Positions 24,642-34,400 of a stretch of DNA of 38,980 nucleotides are shown here, piece after piece. Numbering within the stretch: position 1 is the stretch's first letter; every line of letters begins with the position of its first letter. The translations under genes were made by a program, and so were the position numbers. The stretch is taken from NCBI GenBank assembly GCA_900762815.1, contig CAAFHX010000041.1, forward strand, positions 1-38,980. Direction: 5' to 3'. The notes under the pieces are model-generated. The model made no database searches and was not told the DNA's origin. It worked only from the letters and a program-made list of their open reading frames with translations. This DNA comes from Candidatus Avelusimicrobium facis. Lineage in GTDB: Bacteria > Elusimicrobiota > Elusimicrobia > Elusimicrobiales > Elusimicrobiaceae.

Positions 24642-25223
24642 ATGCGTATCATTGCTGGCACCGCGCGGGGGAGGCGGATATTTTCCGTATCCAAAAACCT
24701 GCCGGTTAAACCCATTTCGGACAGAATCAAACAATCTGTCTTTGATATCTTGCGCCCGCGTATTCCGGGGGCGATGTGGCTGGACCTGTTTGCAGGGACG
24801 GGCAATGTGTCCTTGGAGGCACTTTCGCGCGGGGCCTTGCGCGTGGTCTGCCTGGACCGCGAGCCCGCCTGCATTAAAAACATTCACCGCAATTTGGCCC
24901 ACTTGGGCTTTGAGGAACGCGCCCGCGTGATTAAGGGCGACGTGCTTAAACCGCTGGATTATTTGCTCTCTTACAGCGACAACGAGGGGTACGATATTAT
25001 TTTTATGGGTCCCCCGTACCGCGACCAAAACAACAAAATGTTGGCTTTGTCCGGGCCGGCCTTGCAGAATGTGGCTTCGGCGCGGCTGCTGGCCCCGGGG
25101 GGCGTGATTGTGCTGCAGACGCACAAGACCGAGGAATTTGCCGTGCCGGACCCGTTGGAAATTTTCCGCGTGGAAAAATACGGCGACACATTGGTGCACT
25201 TTTTAAAGTACAAGGAAAACTAA
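24642..25223 (+). CDS. rsmD: RsmD-family 16S rRNA (guanine-N2) methyltransferase
   Basis: The family methylates G966 of 16S rRNA. It has 193 residues, a normal length. RsmD hallmarks are MRIIAGTARGRRI at the N-terminus, PISDRIKQSVFDIL (about 27-40), and SAM-binding motif I LDLFAGTGNVSLEALSRGA (about 47-65). Motif IV reads FMGPPYRD where the family has (D/N)PPY, so the catalytic-side Asp/Asn is replaced by Gly; activity may be changed, or this may be a lineage feature. AAGGAGA before the ATG is a good ribosome binding site. It follows the response regulator by 8 bases, and the next gene follows by 1 base. Confidence 0.85.
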   Translation: MRIIAGTARGRRIFSVSKNLPVKPISDRIKQSVFDILRPRIPGAMWLDLFAGTGNVSLEALSRGALRVVCLDREPACIKNIHRNLAHLGFEERARVIKGDVLKPLDYLLSYSDNEGYDIIFMGPPYRDQNNKMLALSGPALQNVASARLLAPGGVIVLQTHKTEEFAVPDPLEIFRVEKYGDTLVHFLKYKEN

Positions 25224-25224
25224 T

Positions 25225-25986
25225 ATGTACAGCGACGTGCATGAGCTTAATTTTTCTAAAATAAAGACCTACCTGGAGTGCCCGCTTTTGTATAAGTACA
25301 AATACATAGACGGGCGTAAGGAAGGGCTGGTGCCGGCTTCGTCGTTAGGGGTGTCCATTCACCGCGCCTTGGAGGCATACCACGCCCAAAGCAACGACCC
25401 CTCCGAGCTGCTGAGCTTTTACGACGACTGCTGGCTGGGAGCGGGATATACCAGCGCGGGCGAACAGATGCAATATTACCTCAAGGGCAAAAAAATGCTG
25501 GAGGTATATGCCCAGCGCGAGTACGAACGCAAAACCACGGTAGACAGCACCGAGCGGGAGTTTATTTTCCAAGAAGGCAAATGGACCCTGCGCGGGAAAA
25601 TAGACCGCATAGACAAGCACCCCGACGGCAGCTGGGAAGTGATAGATTACAAAACCGGCGATGATATAGACTTTACTGCCGCGGTGACGGACTCACTGCA
25701 GCTGGGTATTTATGCGGTGGGGGCGCGGCGCGCGTGGAATTTGCAAAAGGGCAAAGCTACCTTTTATTTTACGGCTTTTGACAAAACCGTCAGTGCGCCC
25801 TTTGATGCTTTTGACGAAAAGGCTATTTTGAGTCAATTTATTGCCGTGGGGGAAAAGATAGAAGCGGGGCTGTTTGAGCCTAATTGTGCCCACTGCCAAG
25901 ACTGCGCTTTCCGCAACCGCTGCGAAAAGTCTGCCTGCCCCGATGAGGAAACCGCCCCGGATTTTAGCGGCAATACCCCCGCGTAG
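25225..25986 (+). CDS. Small PD-(D/E)XK nuclease, RecB/Cas4-like, with Fe-S cysteines
   Basis: This 253-residue protein resembles the isolated nuclease domain of RecB, AddB and Cas4. An early ECPLLYKYKY (Cys19) and a late C-x2-C-x2-C-x5-C cluster (NCAHCQDCAFRNRC, about 227-240) are placed as for an Fe-S cluster that clamps the fold. The active-site core is LRGKIDRID...WEVIDYKTGDD, giving the D-(x)n-DxK motif. A helical SSLGVSIHRALEAYH, with its His, precedes it. There is no helicase domain and no CRISPR array or cas genes in this window, so it is not called Cas4. A DNA end-processing role alongside AddAB is plausible inference. Confidence 0.75.
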   Translation: MYSDVHELNFSKIKTYLECPLLYKYKYIDGRKEGLVPASSLGVSIHRALEAYHAQSNDPSELLSFYDDCWLGAGYTSAGEQMQYYLKGKKMLEVYAQREYERKTTVDSTEREFIFQEGKWTLRGKIDRIDKHPDGSWEVIDYKTGDDIDFTAAVTDSLQLGIYAVGARRAWNLQKGKATFYFTAFDKTVSAPFDAFDEKAILSQFIAVGEKIEAGLFEPNCAHCQDCAFRNRCEKSACPDEETAPDFSGNTPA

Positions 25987-25987
25987 G

Positions 25988-26203
25988 GGAAGCGTCCTTT
26001 TTGCCGTTCTGTCCATGCCGTCAGACGGTGCGGCGGTGTTTTGGAACAGCGGGAGCGTGACTTTAGACACTACTCCCGATAGGCAAATTTGCTACCGCAA
26101 CGCCAATGCTCCCGCCTCGGCGGAGCAAGTGTGTGCCAGCTTCGGCCCGAAAACAGGTTCTATCAGCACATCGCATACGGCGGTTTATCAAATAAAATTT
26201 TAA
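25988..26203 (+). pseudogene. 3' remnant of a pilin-like gene
   Basis: The frame ending at 26203 reads into a C-terminus that resembles pilin 2: RQICYRNA, about 10 residues, then EQVCASFG and a short hydrophobic end, compared with LRLCGVV, spacing, and TKLCKSLGG. The pilin N-terminal FTLIEL region is missing, as is any ribosome binding site, so the 5' part seems deleted. The frame runs open backwards into the nuclease gene, which is probably chance. Homology is judged from the cysteine pattern alone and is moderate. A short real gene starting at an internal ATG near 26014 is the alternative. Confidence 0.45.
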
Positions 26204-26227
26204 CCCCCCGTTTTTAAAAACGGAGGG
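26204..26227. terminator. Candidate bidirectional terminator
   Basis: CCCCCCGTTTTT pairs with AAAAACGGAGGG (one mismatch) between the plus-strand genes ending at 26203 and the convergent EamA transporter ending at 26239. The T and A runs are inside the stem rather than after it, so strength is uncertain. Confidence 0.55.
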
Positions 26228-26238
26228 TATAAAAAGGT

Positions 26239-27126
26239 TTATTTGGCGGAAACGGGTTTTTGGATGAGGAATAAACTGATAAAGATAATCCCCAGACCGA
26301 TAAGTTCGTTTCCGGCCGGCATACGCCCCAAATGAATTACATCCCCTGCCATGGCCACCACCGGGGTGAAATAAGTTACCGAGGCCATACGCGTAGCGCC
26401 CCAGCGTTTAATCAAGGCCACCATCAGCAAAAACGCCACCGCGGAGGACATTACGCCCGCCCACACTAAAGACAGCAACACCTTGCCCGAGAAAACCGCC
26501 GCCTGCGGCACCGGCTCTAAGCAAAATGCCACCGCCAGCAAGACTACCGCGGAAAAAAGATACTGATGAAACGTGTTGGCCTCTAGCGTGGTGCTGGTGT
26601 CGTCTACCATGATTTTTTTGGTCAAAACATTGCCCAGCGCGTACGACCATGCCATCACCAAAAAGCCCAAGCAGCCATACAGCGCCCACGGGTTGTCCCC
26701 CAAGGTCAGGCTGGGCCACATAATGGTCAACAATCCGGCCATGCCGATGAGCACCCCCGCCGCCCGGCGCCAGGTAAAGCGGTCCACGCCTTTAAGCAAA
26801 ATAGCCCCGGCCAGGAAGGACCATATCGGCACCGTTCCGTTAAAAATGCCGCCAATAGTGGGCGCGACAAAGCGCTGGCTCCACGAAAGGGCGGCAAAGG
26901 GCAGCAAAATCAACAGCAAACCAATGACCCACGGCCGCCAAATTTGCTTGAGCGAAATGCGCAAGTCCTTGCGTTGCACGCCGTATAAAATGATGAAAAA
27001 CAGCAATCCGGCCAATACCCGGAAAAAGGTGTTCCAATACGGGGGCAGCACTTCCACCGTGTTCTTGGTGGCCAAAAAGGCCGTACCCCAGCACAAAGCC
27101 AAACAAAACGCCAATAAATAACTCAT
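26239..27126 (-). CDS. EamA/DMT-family transporter
   Basis: This 295-residue inner-membrane protein has about ten hydrophobic helices arranged as two EamA repeats. The first begins LLAFCLALCWGTAFLATKNTVE and contains FFRVLAGLLFFIILYG; the second begins GCLGFLVMAWSYALGNVLTKK. The typical repeat-end phrases RFVAPTIGGIFNGTVPIW and ASVTYFTPVVAMAGDVI are present, and the last helix is LIGLGIIFISLFLI. Such proteins export amino acids or other metabolites, and the substrate cannot be predicted. A good ribosome binding site (CAGGAGA) precedes the ATG. TATAAT reads on the minus strand at 27161-27156, so it probably has its own promoter. Confidence 0.85.
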   Translation of the reverse strand: MSYLLAFCLALCWGTAFLATKNTVEVLPPYWNTFFRVLAGLLFFIILYGVQRKDLRISLKQIWRPWVIGLLLILLPFAALSWSQRFVAPTIGGIFNGTVPIWSFLAGAILLKGVDRFTWRRAAGVLIGMAGLLTIMWPSLTLGDNPWALYGCLGFLVMAWSYALGNVLTKKIMVDDTSTTLEANTFHQYLFSAVVLLAVAFCLEPVPQAAVFSGKVLLSLVWAGVMSSAVAFLLMVALIKRWGATRMASVTYFTPVVAMAGDVIHLGRMPAGNELIGLGIIFISLFLIQKPVSAK

Positions 27127-27180
27127 GTCGGTTCTCCTGTTGTAAAGATTCTTCTATTATATAAAAAATCAACCGCCGGC

Positions 27181-27963
27181 TCAGTGCAGGTGCCAATACC
27201 AACCCAAGATGACCAGCCCCAGCAGCAGCCGATATGCCACAAACACGTTAAAGCTGTGTGTTTTAATGTACTTCATCAACCCGCCGATGACCCCCAGCGC
27301 GCCGATAAACGCGCTGAGAAAGCCCCACACCAGCGGCGCCGTCAGGTCAGCCCAACCCAGCTGCCCCAGCTCCAGCACCGCTGCCCCGGCGATGATGGGG
27401 GCGGAGAGTAAAAACGAAATCCGTGCACTTTGGCTGCGGCTGAGCCCCAGCAGCAACGCGGCCGTAATCGTTATGCCGGAGCGGGATACCCCCGGCACCA
27501 GCGCCAAGGCTTGTGCACAGCCGATGAGCAACAGGGCCTTCAGCCCCACGGTTGCGGTTCCTTGGGCGGACGCCCGGCGGTCTGCTGCCCACAGCAGCAC
27601 GGCAAAAATCATTAAACACGCGGCAATGACCAGCGGATGGCGCAAGGTGGTCTCCGCCCAGCCCTTCAGGCACAGACCCGCCACCGCCGCCGGGAGGGTG
27701 GCCAACGCCAAGCCCCACAGGGTGCGCCCCTGCGGGCTGCGCGGGTGCGTGAGTCCCTTATGCAGCAGCTCCCACCAGTCTTTGGCAAAATACAGCAGTA
27801 CCGCCAGCAAGGTGGCCAGGTGCAGCAGCACATCAAAGGCCACCCCTTGGTAAGCCTGTCCGCGGAAAAACGGCAGCAGCACCAAGTGGGCTGAGCTGGA
27901 AATCGGCAAAAATTCGCCTAAGGCCTGCAACAGGCCCAATAAAACAGCGTCCAAAACCGTCAT
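27181..27963 (-). CDS. uppP: Undecaprenyl-diphosphate phosphatase
   Basis: This inner-membrane enzyme of 260 residues recycles undecaprenyl diphosphate to the monophosphate carrier used in peptidoglycan and surface polysaccharide synthesis. Signature one is ALGEFLPISSSAHLVLLPF (about 15-33), with the catalytic Glu and Ser-rich loop. Signature two lies in ALVPGVSRSGITITAALLLG with the essential Arg. About eight transmembrane segments are seen. The ATG at 27963 was chosen because it gives the canonical N-terminus and an ATGA overlap with the SixA-like gene; an in-frame start at 28005 would add 14 hydrophilic residues inside that gene. Overexpression of this family gives bacitracin resistance. 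Confidence 0.92.
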   Translation of the reverse strand: MTVLDAVLLGLLQALGEFLPISSSAHLVLLPFFRGQAYQGVAFDVLLHLATLLAVLLYFAKDWWELLHKGLTHPRSPQGRTLWGLALATLPAAVAGLCLKGWAETTLRHPLVIAACLMIFAVLLWAADRRASAQGTATVGLKALLLIGCAQALALVPGVSRSGITITAALLLGLSRSQSARISFLLSAPIIAGAAVLELGQLGWADLTAPLVWGFLSAFIGALGVIGGLMKYIKTHSFNVFVAYRLLLGLVILGWYWHLH

Positions 27964-28403
27964 TTTTCTTCCTCCAAATATTTCGGATGTTGCGGGTCCG
28001 TCCAATCAAAAGCCGCCCAATCTCCCGGCCCGAAAGAGTGGTAACGTCCGCTCAGCAGCCCGGCAGCCAGGCTGATATTGGGGTTGTGCCCGATGAGCAG
28101 CACGCTGTCGGCTGTGTCCAGTTGCGCTTGGGCCCATTGCACCAGCCCTTGCGCGCTTAAGCGGCCGTCTAAGTCAAACGCGGTATGCAGGGGAACTTGC
28201 AAAACTTCGGAAACGATTTGCCCCGTTTGTTGGGCGCGCAACAGCGGGCTGGCCAGCAGCAACGTCGGCCGCAGATTGCGCCGCAGCAAGTTTTGGGCGG
28301 CGCGGCGGGCTTGCTCTTGCCCGGCAGGCGTGAGGGGGCGGTCGTAGTCCGCCATGGCCCCGAAAGAGGCTTGCCCGTGCCGCATAAGAATTAAAATTTT
28401 CAT
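27960..28403 (-). CDS. Histidine phosphatase, SixA-like
   Basis: This 147-residue cytosolic protein belongs to the histidine phosphatase (phosphoglycerate mutase-like) superfamily. The catalytic motif ILMRHGQASFG (about 4-14) is followed by YDRPLTPAGQEQA, ASPLLRAQQTGQIV with the conserved Arg, and LIGHNPNISLAAGLLSG with the second His. The length and motif order match SixA, a phosphohistidine phosphatase acting on phosphotransfer proteins; the substrate here is unknown. ATG at 28403 was preferred to a TTG start at 28433. No Shine-Dalgarno is visible. It is divergent from addB and translationally coupled to uppP. Confidence 0.85.
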   Translation of the reverse strand: MKILILMRHGQASFGAMADYDRPLTPAGQEQARRAAQNLLRRNLRPTLLLASPLLRAQQTGQIVSEVLQVPLHTAFDLDGRLSAQGLVQWAQAQLDTADSVLLIGHNPNISLAAGLLSGRYHSFGPGDWAAFDWTDPQHPKYLEEEK

Positions 28404-28468
28404 AAAAGTAGTTAAAACGCGCCAAAAATGCAATAATATGTAGGCAACTTCTTTTACTATAGCATTTT

Positions 28469-31400
28469 ATGCACATTTATTACGCGCCCTACCGGGCCTT
28501 GGAAAAACAATTTGTTTCTCACACCGCCGCCTTGCAGCCGGGGCCGCAACGGCGGGTGCTGGTGTTGTGCCCTTCCGGCCGGGTTTCCATGCGCTTGCGC
28601 AAGTTATTGGCGCAAAAAATGGGGCTGTTTAGCAATGTTTATTTTTTGACTTTTTCTCAGTTTTTGGCCGAGCTGGACCAAGAAATTCCGCAGCCCCGGC
28701 TGCCGCTTTTGCCCGGGGACAGTTTGCACGATTATTTGCTTAAAAACTTGCTCTCCCGCCCGGCGCTGGGCCGTTACCCGCTCAGCCGGGGTTTTATCAG
28801 TGCGGTGAGGGCCTCTCTGCGGGATATGGCCGACGCCCTGGCCGACCCGGACGTGCTGGAAGAGCATTTGCTCACGACGTCTGACCCGGCCTTGCAGGAG
28901 CAACGCGCCCACGGACAATGGCTGCTGCAGGTATACCGGGCGTATTTGCAAGAAATGGACCGCGTGCCGGGCTACCGCTCCTACCGCCAATATTTTGACG
29001 ATGCGCTGCACCGGGCGCCACACTCCGCCTTTTTGCATTCTTTTCAAGAGATTATTTTGTATGGTTTTTATGAGTTGACCGGCCGGCAGCTGGAGCTGTT
29101 CCATGCGTTGCGGGCGCAATATCCTTTGACGGTTTTTTGGCTGTATGCCAACCATCCGGCTTTTGCTTTCGGGCGCAAATTTTTTGAAACCAATATCTTA
29201 GGCGGCGGTCCGGCCGAGGCCTTGCCGGAGCCCTGGGACGAGCTGGCCGCCCAAGCAGCGGCGCAAGCTTTGTTTAGTCCGCAAACCGCCGCGCAAACAC
29301 CGCAGGCGGTTCATTGGACGGCTGCGCCGGACCCGGCGGGGGAGGTCTTTTTTGTAGCCAAGGAAATCTTGCGCTTGCATGAGCAGCAGGGCATTGCCTT
29401 GGAAGAAATGGCCGTTACGGCGCGCACTTTGGAGCCGTATAAAACCCTGTTGCCGGAAGTATTCGCACGCAACGGCATTGCGCTCAATGCAGATTTTACC
29501 GTGAATTTTGCCGCCCGCCCGTTGGGCGTGCTGATTTTGCAGCTGCTCTCTTTGGCGCGCAACGGCTTTGAGCGCGAGAGTGTGCTGGGCATTGTTACCT
29601 CTCCTTATTTCAAACAGAAAAACCGCTGGCGGTATTTGATAGATGAATGCCTGGCCCAACGGGATTGGACGCAATGGAACGACCTCGTGCGCTCCAGCTT
29701 AAAGCACTATGACCCGGCCTTTATGGCTTGGCTGGAGGATTGCCGGCGGCAATTGGAATTTTTGACTCAACCGCTGCCGTGGGATACCTTGCGTCAGGCC
29801 GCCCAGACCTTTCTGGAGGAAAATTTGGATGTGGCCTCTTTCCAAGCCGCAGAGCAGCCCGTTTGGACGGCGGTGCAAAAAGTGCTTACGGAGTTTACGC
29901 GCTACGGCGCCTTTGCCGCACACGCCCAGCCCGGGGAATTTTTAGAGGAGCTGCTGGCCGCCTTGCAGCAGACCCAGCTGCATCAAACGTATCCGGCGGC
30001 GCGGGGGGTCAGCGCCTTGGACGCGCTGAACTTGCGCGGGTTGGGGTTTCAAGTAGTTTTTGTCTTGGGGTTGAATGAAAAAAGTTTTCCGCAAATTATC
30101 CGCGAGGACCCGGTTTTAAAAGACGATTACCGCCGGGTGTTGCGCGACCAGTTGGGCTTTTGGATAAACCAAAAAATGGAGCGCTTTGACGAGGAACGTC
30201 TGCTTTTTTTCTGTGCGGTAGAGGCGGCGCAGGCCCGGCTGTATGCCGGCTTTTTGCAGGCGGACGCCGGGGACAAGCCGCTGGTGCCTTCCGGCTATTT
30301 GACCGAGCTGGCCCGGGCGGCCCGCGTGGATTTGACGGACCCGCAGCAGCTCTGCACGGTCAGCGACCGGCTGCTGCCGCGGCTGACGCAAACCCCGTTG
30401 CCCCTGCTGCAGGAGCGGGAGCTCTCTTGGGTGCTATCTTGCGAAGGGGCGGAGCCAGAGAGTTACCGACAGGCCGGATTGTTGGGAACGGCGGAGGAAA
30501 ACGCGTTGCAGGCGGCGCGGCGGCTTTCTTCGCGTGGGGAGTTGGGCCCGTATGACGGGCAGGTGTCTCCGGCTTGCGGCGCAGCTATTTTTGCCGCGCA
30601 AAACCGGGCGGGATTTTCCCCTTCGGCTTTGCAGGACATGGCCCGTTGCCCGATGAAATATTTTTTGGCCAAGGGTGTGGGCTTGCGTGAAAAGGACGAA
30701 GTGCTTTCCCGCGCGGAGCTGGCGCCGGATTTGCGCGGTACGGCCTACCACGAAATTTTAATGGACTATTACCAAAAACTCTACCAAGACGGTTTGACCG
30801 GGCAGCTCTTTGACAGCGCCCTGACCCAACGCTTGGACGAGGCCGTCGCGCGGCATTATACGGCGCAAAGTTATAAACAATTTGGCATTTATCCCGTCAT
30901 TTGGCAATTGCTGCTGCAGGACGTGCGCGACAAACTGGCCGATTTTGTGGTCCAAGACGCGCAGCATTTAGAGGGGTACATCCCCAGCATTTTTGAAACC
31001 CAATTTGAAAAAATCTACGCCCCGTCCCCGGATTTGCAAATCAAGCTCAAGGGAATTATAGACCGCATAGACGTCAACACCGCCCGGGGCACGTTCCGCG
31101 TGCTGGATTATAAATCCGGCCGCCACGGCGGCAAAGATTTAGCCGCAGATATGTTTAAAAAAGTGATTTTGCAGCCTTTTATCTATTTGATTTTGGCGGC
31201 GCAACAGCCGCAAACGCAGGGCCTGCAAGCCGACGGCGCGGCTTTGCTGAATATCAACAAGGGCTATAACCGCCAAGAGCTCAGCCGGGCCGGGTTTGAG
31301 GCCGTCCGTCCGCGGGCGGAGCAGTTTATTGCCTTGCTGATGAATTGGGTGCAACAAGGCCGGTTTTTTATCAGTCCCGGTGAGCATTGCCAATATTGTC

Positions 31401-31495
31401 CTTACACGGCCATTTGCCGCAAGGACGCTTTCCGTGCGCGCCTGCGTGCGGCCCACGCACCGCAACACCACGCCCTGCAGGAGGCCAAAAAATGA
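28469..31495 (+). CDS. addB: AddB-like ATP-dependent nuclease subunit (PD-(D/E)XK)
   Basis: This 1008-residue partner of AddA acts in double-strand break resection and recombination. The N-terminal part is a degenerate helicase-like domain without a Walker A lysine, as in many AddB proteins (opening VLVLCPSGRVSMRLRKLL). A middle part has GLGFQVVFVLGLNEKSFPQ (about 515-533). The C-terminal nuclease contains Cys727, HEILMDYYQ, GIIDRIDVN, and FRVLDYKSGRHGG with the active-site Asp880 and Lys882. Cys977 and Cys983, with Cys974 nearby, complete a likely Fe-S cluster with Cys727. TACTAT ends 8 bases before the ATG with no Shine-Dalgarno, a possible leaderless start. The stop overlaps the addA start (ATGA). 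Confidence 0.85.
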   Translation: MHIYYAPYRALEKQFVSHTAALQPGPQRRVLVLCPSGRVSMRLRKLLAQKMGLFSNVYFLTFSQFLAELDQEIPQPRLPLLPGDSLHDYLLKNLLSRPALGRYPLSRGFISAVRASLRDMADALADPDVLEEHLLTTSDPALQEQRAHGQWLLQVYRAYLQEMDRVPGYRSYRQYFDDALHRAPHSAFLHSFQEIILYGFYELTGRQLELFHALRAQYPLTVFWLYANHPAFAFGRKFFETNILGGGPAEALPEPWDELAAQAAAQALFSPQTAAQTPQAVHWTAAPDPAGEVFFVAKEILRLHEQQGIALEEMAVTARTLEPYKTLLPEVFARNGIALNADFTVNFAARPLGVLILQLLSLARNGFERESVLGIVTSPYFKQKNRWRYLIDECLAQRDWTQWNDLVRSSLKHYDPAFMAWLEDCRRQLEFLTQPLPWDTLRQAAQTFLEENLDVASFQAAEQPVWTAVQKVLTEFTRYGAFAAHAQPGEFLEELLAALQQTQLHQTYPAARGVSALDALNLRGLGFQVVFVLGLNEKSFPQIIREDPVLKDDYRRVLRDQLGFWINQKMERFDEERLLFFCAVEAAQARLYAGFLQADAGDKPLVPSGYLTELARAARVDLTDPQQLCTVSDRLLPRLTQTPLPLLQERELSWVLSCEGAEPESYRQAGLLGTAEENALQAARRLSSRGELGPYDGQVSPACGAAIFAAQNRAGFSPSALQDMARCPMKYFLAKGVGLREKDEVLSRAELAPDLRGTAYHEILMDYYQKLYQDGLTGQLFDSALTQRLDEAVARHYTAQSYKQFGIYPVIWQLLLQDVRDKLADFVVQDAQHLEGYIPSIFETQFEKIYAPSPDLQIKLKGIIDRIDVNTARGTFRVLDYKSGRHGGKDLAADMFKKVILQPFIYLILAAQQPQTQGLQADGAALLNINKGYNRQELSRAGFEAVRPRAEQFIALLMNWVQQGRFFISPGEHCQYCPYTAICRKDAFRARLRAAHAPQHHALQEAKK

Positions 31496-34400
31496 CCCAG
31501 CTGACCGAAGACCGCTCCCGGGTGCGGACGCATTTGAATGTAAACATGGTGGTAGAGGCCGGTGCGGGCACGGGCAAGACCACGCTGCTTATTGACCGGC
31601 TTTGCTTTGCCTTGCTGGCGCAGGGCATCCGTCCGCAGCGGTTGGTGGCCCTGACCTTTACCGAAAAAGCCGCCGCAGAAATTAAAACCCGCTTGATTTT
31701 TAAATTGCAGACCGTCTTGCAGGCCGCCCGCCAAAACCAACCGGAGCCCACCCTGGAGGTATTGACGGGGCACTTTGCCGTGCCGGTGGCAGACGTCCGG
31801 GCCCGCGCCGAGCAGGCCCTGGCCTTGTTGGACCGCAGCCAAATCGGCACCATCCACAGCTTTTGCGCCGATATCTTGCGCAGTTTTCCGCTGGAAGCGG
31901 GGCTTTCGCCCCAGGCGGAAATAGACAAGGGCCCGCGCGCACAGCATATTTTTGATGCCGTGTGGAACCGCTTTTTGGATGAAGAATTGGGCGAACAAGC
32001 CCCCCGCGCCGAATGGTGGAAAGAGGTGCTGCCGTGGGTCAGTTTGGCTGAGTTGCAAAGCTGCGCGCGGGAAATGTGCAGCGGCAAAATGGGCCGGTAT
32101 GACTATTTTGCGCGCAAGGATTTTTTGGCCCAAGTTTGCCAAGAGCGCGCCCGCCGCGCCGGGGAGCTTTCCACCGCGTTTTTAGACGGCAAAAAAGCCC
32201 CGCGCGTGGTGGAAAAAGCCCTGGCGCAAGCGGCCCGGCGGTTTGCGCAGGCACAGCAATGGCTGCAAACCGGGCAATATACCGCGCCCGAGCCGCCCGA
32301 AGAAACCATAGAAATCAAATCCCTGCCCAAGGACTGGGACGAGGAGAGCGCCGACCAAGCCAAGGAGCTTTGCCGTTTTGCCGCTGCGGCGGACCCGGCG
32401 GTGCAACTGCGGGTGCTCAAAGCCTATGAGCTGCTGCAGCCCTTGGTGCACAGCGTACGCACGCGCTACGAGCAAGAAGGCATTTTAAGTTTTGATGATT
32501 TGATTGTTAAAACGCGGGATCTGCTGCAAAGCCATTTGGCGGTGCGGCATCGGCTGCAACGGGATTATGACGCTTTGTATATAGACGAATTTCAAGATAC
32601 GGACCCGGTGCAGGGCGAACTCTTGCTCTTTTTGGCCGAGCGGCCCGGCGGCACCGCCGCCACCTGGCAAGAGGTGCAGCTGCAGCCGGGGAAATTATTT
32701 GTGGTGGGCGACCCCAAGCAGTCCATTTACCGTTTTCGCGGAGCGGATATTACCGCGTATGAACTTTTTACCCGGTTGATTTTGCAACAGGGAGGGGAAA
32801 AAGCCTACCTGCGCCAAAACTTCCGCAGCGAGCGGGAAATTATTGCCGTCGCCAACGGCGTTTGCTCCGTGGTGATGAAGGAAAAACCGGCTTTCCAGCC
32901 GGCCTATGAGCCGATTTTTACGGACAAACCGGAGCAAAACGGCGCGGCGCAATGGGCGCTGGTGTGTGCGGGGGCGGACAAGGCATCCGCCGATGATTAC
33001 CGCCACAATCAGGCCCGGTTCATCGTGCGCTGGATTGAGCAAAACGTGGGCCGTTTGACCTTGCGCGGAGGCCGCAAATTGCAATACAAAGACATTGCCC
33101 TGCTTTCCCGTGCGGCCACTACGCTGGGGCCCTATACCGATGCGCTGCGCCGGGCCGGTATTCCCTTTGCCGTGGAAGAGGACCGGGATTTTTACACCCG
33201 CCAGGAAGTGTCGGACTTTTTGAATTTCTTGCGCGCCGCCGAGGACCCGGGCAATACCATTGCCTTGGTGGGCGTGTTGCGCAGCCCGTGGGGCGCGCTG
33301 AGCGATGAGGAGCTGTTCCGTGCCGCCCAACGCAGGGAGCTGGACTACCGCAAGCCTTCGTGCGATGAAAAAACGGAAACCGTTTTTAAGCGTTTACGCG
33401 CTTTTGCCGCGCGGGCGGGCCGGGAGCCGTTGGGGCCGCTGTTGCGGGGGCTGCTTAACGAGAGCTTTTTGGGGGAGGCGTGCGCCACCGCCTACGACGG
33501 GGAACGCAGCCTTGCCAATTTGGAAAAATTGGTCGGTTTGGCCGAAGGGTATGCACAGCAAACGCCGGCCACCTTGGGGCAGTTTTTGGCCCGGGCGGAG
33601 GAAATTATGCAGCAGGAAGCCGGCAGCCTGACCGCGGCTCACCAAACCCAAACCGCCGATGCAATGAGCGTGATGACGGTGCATAAATCCAAGGGTTTGG
33701 AATTTCCCGTAGTGATTTTGGCAGACATTTCCAAAAAAGAGAGTGCCTCCGCCGCCAAACGCCCGGCGCATTTATATTCGTGGCGGCAGAATTTGCACGG
33801 CTTGCGCGTGGGCAAATACGCCGATCTTAATTTGGCTTGGTTGGAAGAGGAGCAAAAGGAGCATGCCCGCTGCGAAGAGGTGCGCGTTTTATACGTAGCC
33901 TTGACCCGCGCCCGGGAAAAACTGCTGGTGGTGGGCAACGAAGAAAGCGACCGCCGCACCGCAGCGGAACTGTTTATGCGGGCGGGGTATTTCCCGCAAC
34001 AGGGCGAACGCCCGGCGCAAGTGCAGGGCGTGCAGGTGCATTATGAGCCGTATCAAAATCCGTCGGAGTTTATTTATGTGCAGGCAGCGGCGGCCGCTGT
34101 AGTGCCCCCGTCGCGGGATTTGGCCGCATGGCGGACTGCTTTTGACCAACGCATGAGCCGATATCGGACCTTGCTGGCACAGGCCCCGGCGCTGAGCCCC
34201 TCGGCCCGGGTGGCCTTGGAAACGCAATATGCCGACGCGGCGGATTTGGGCACGCTGTGCCACCGGGCCTTGGCGGATTTTTGGACGGGGAAGCAGCCGT
34301 CCTTAGCGGCGTGTGTGCCGGGGGCGGCGCAGCAACTGCAACGGCCGGATTTGGCGGCCCCCGCACAAGAACTATTGGCCCGTTTTGAAAAGAGTGAACT

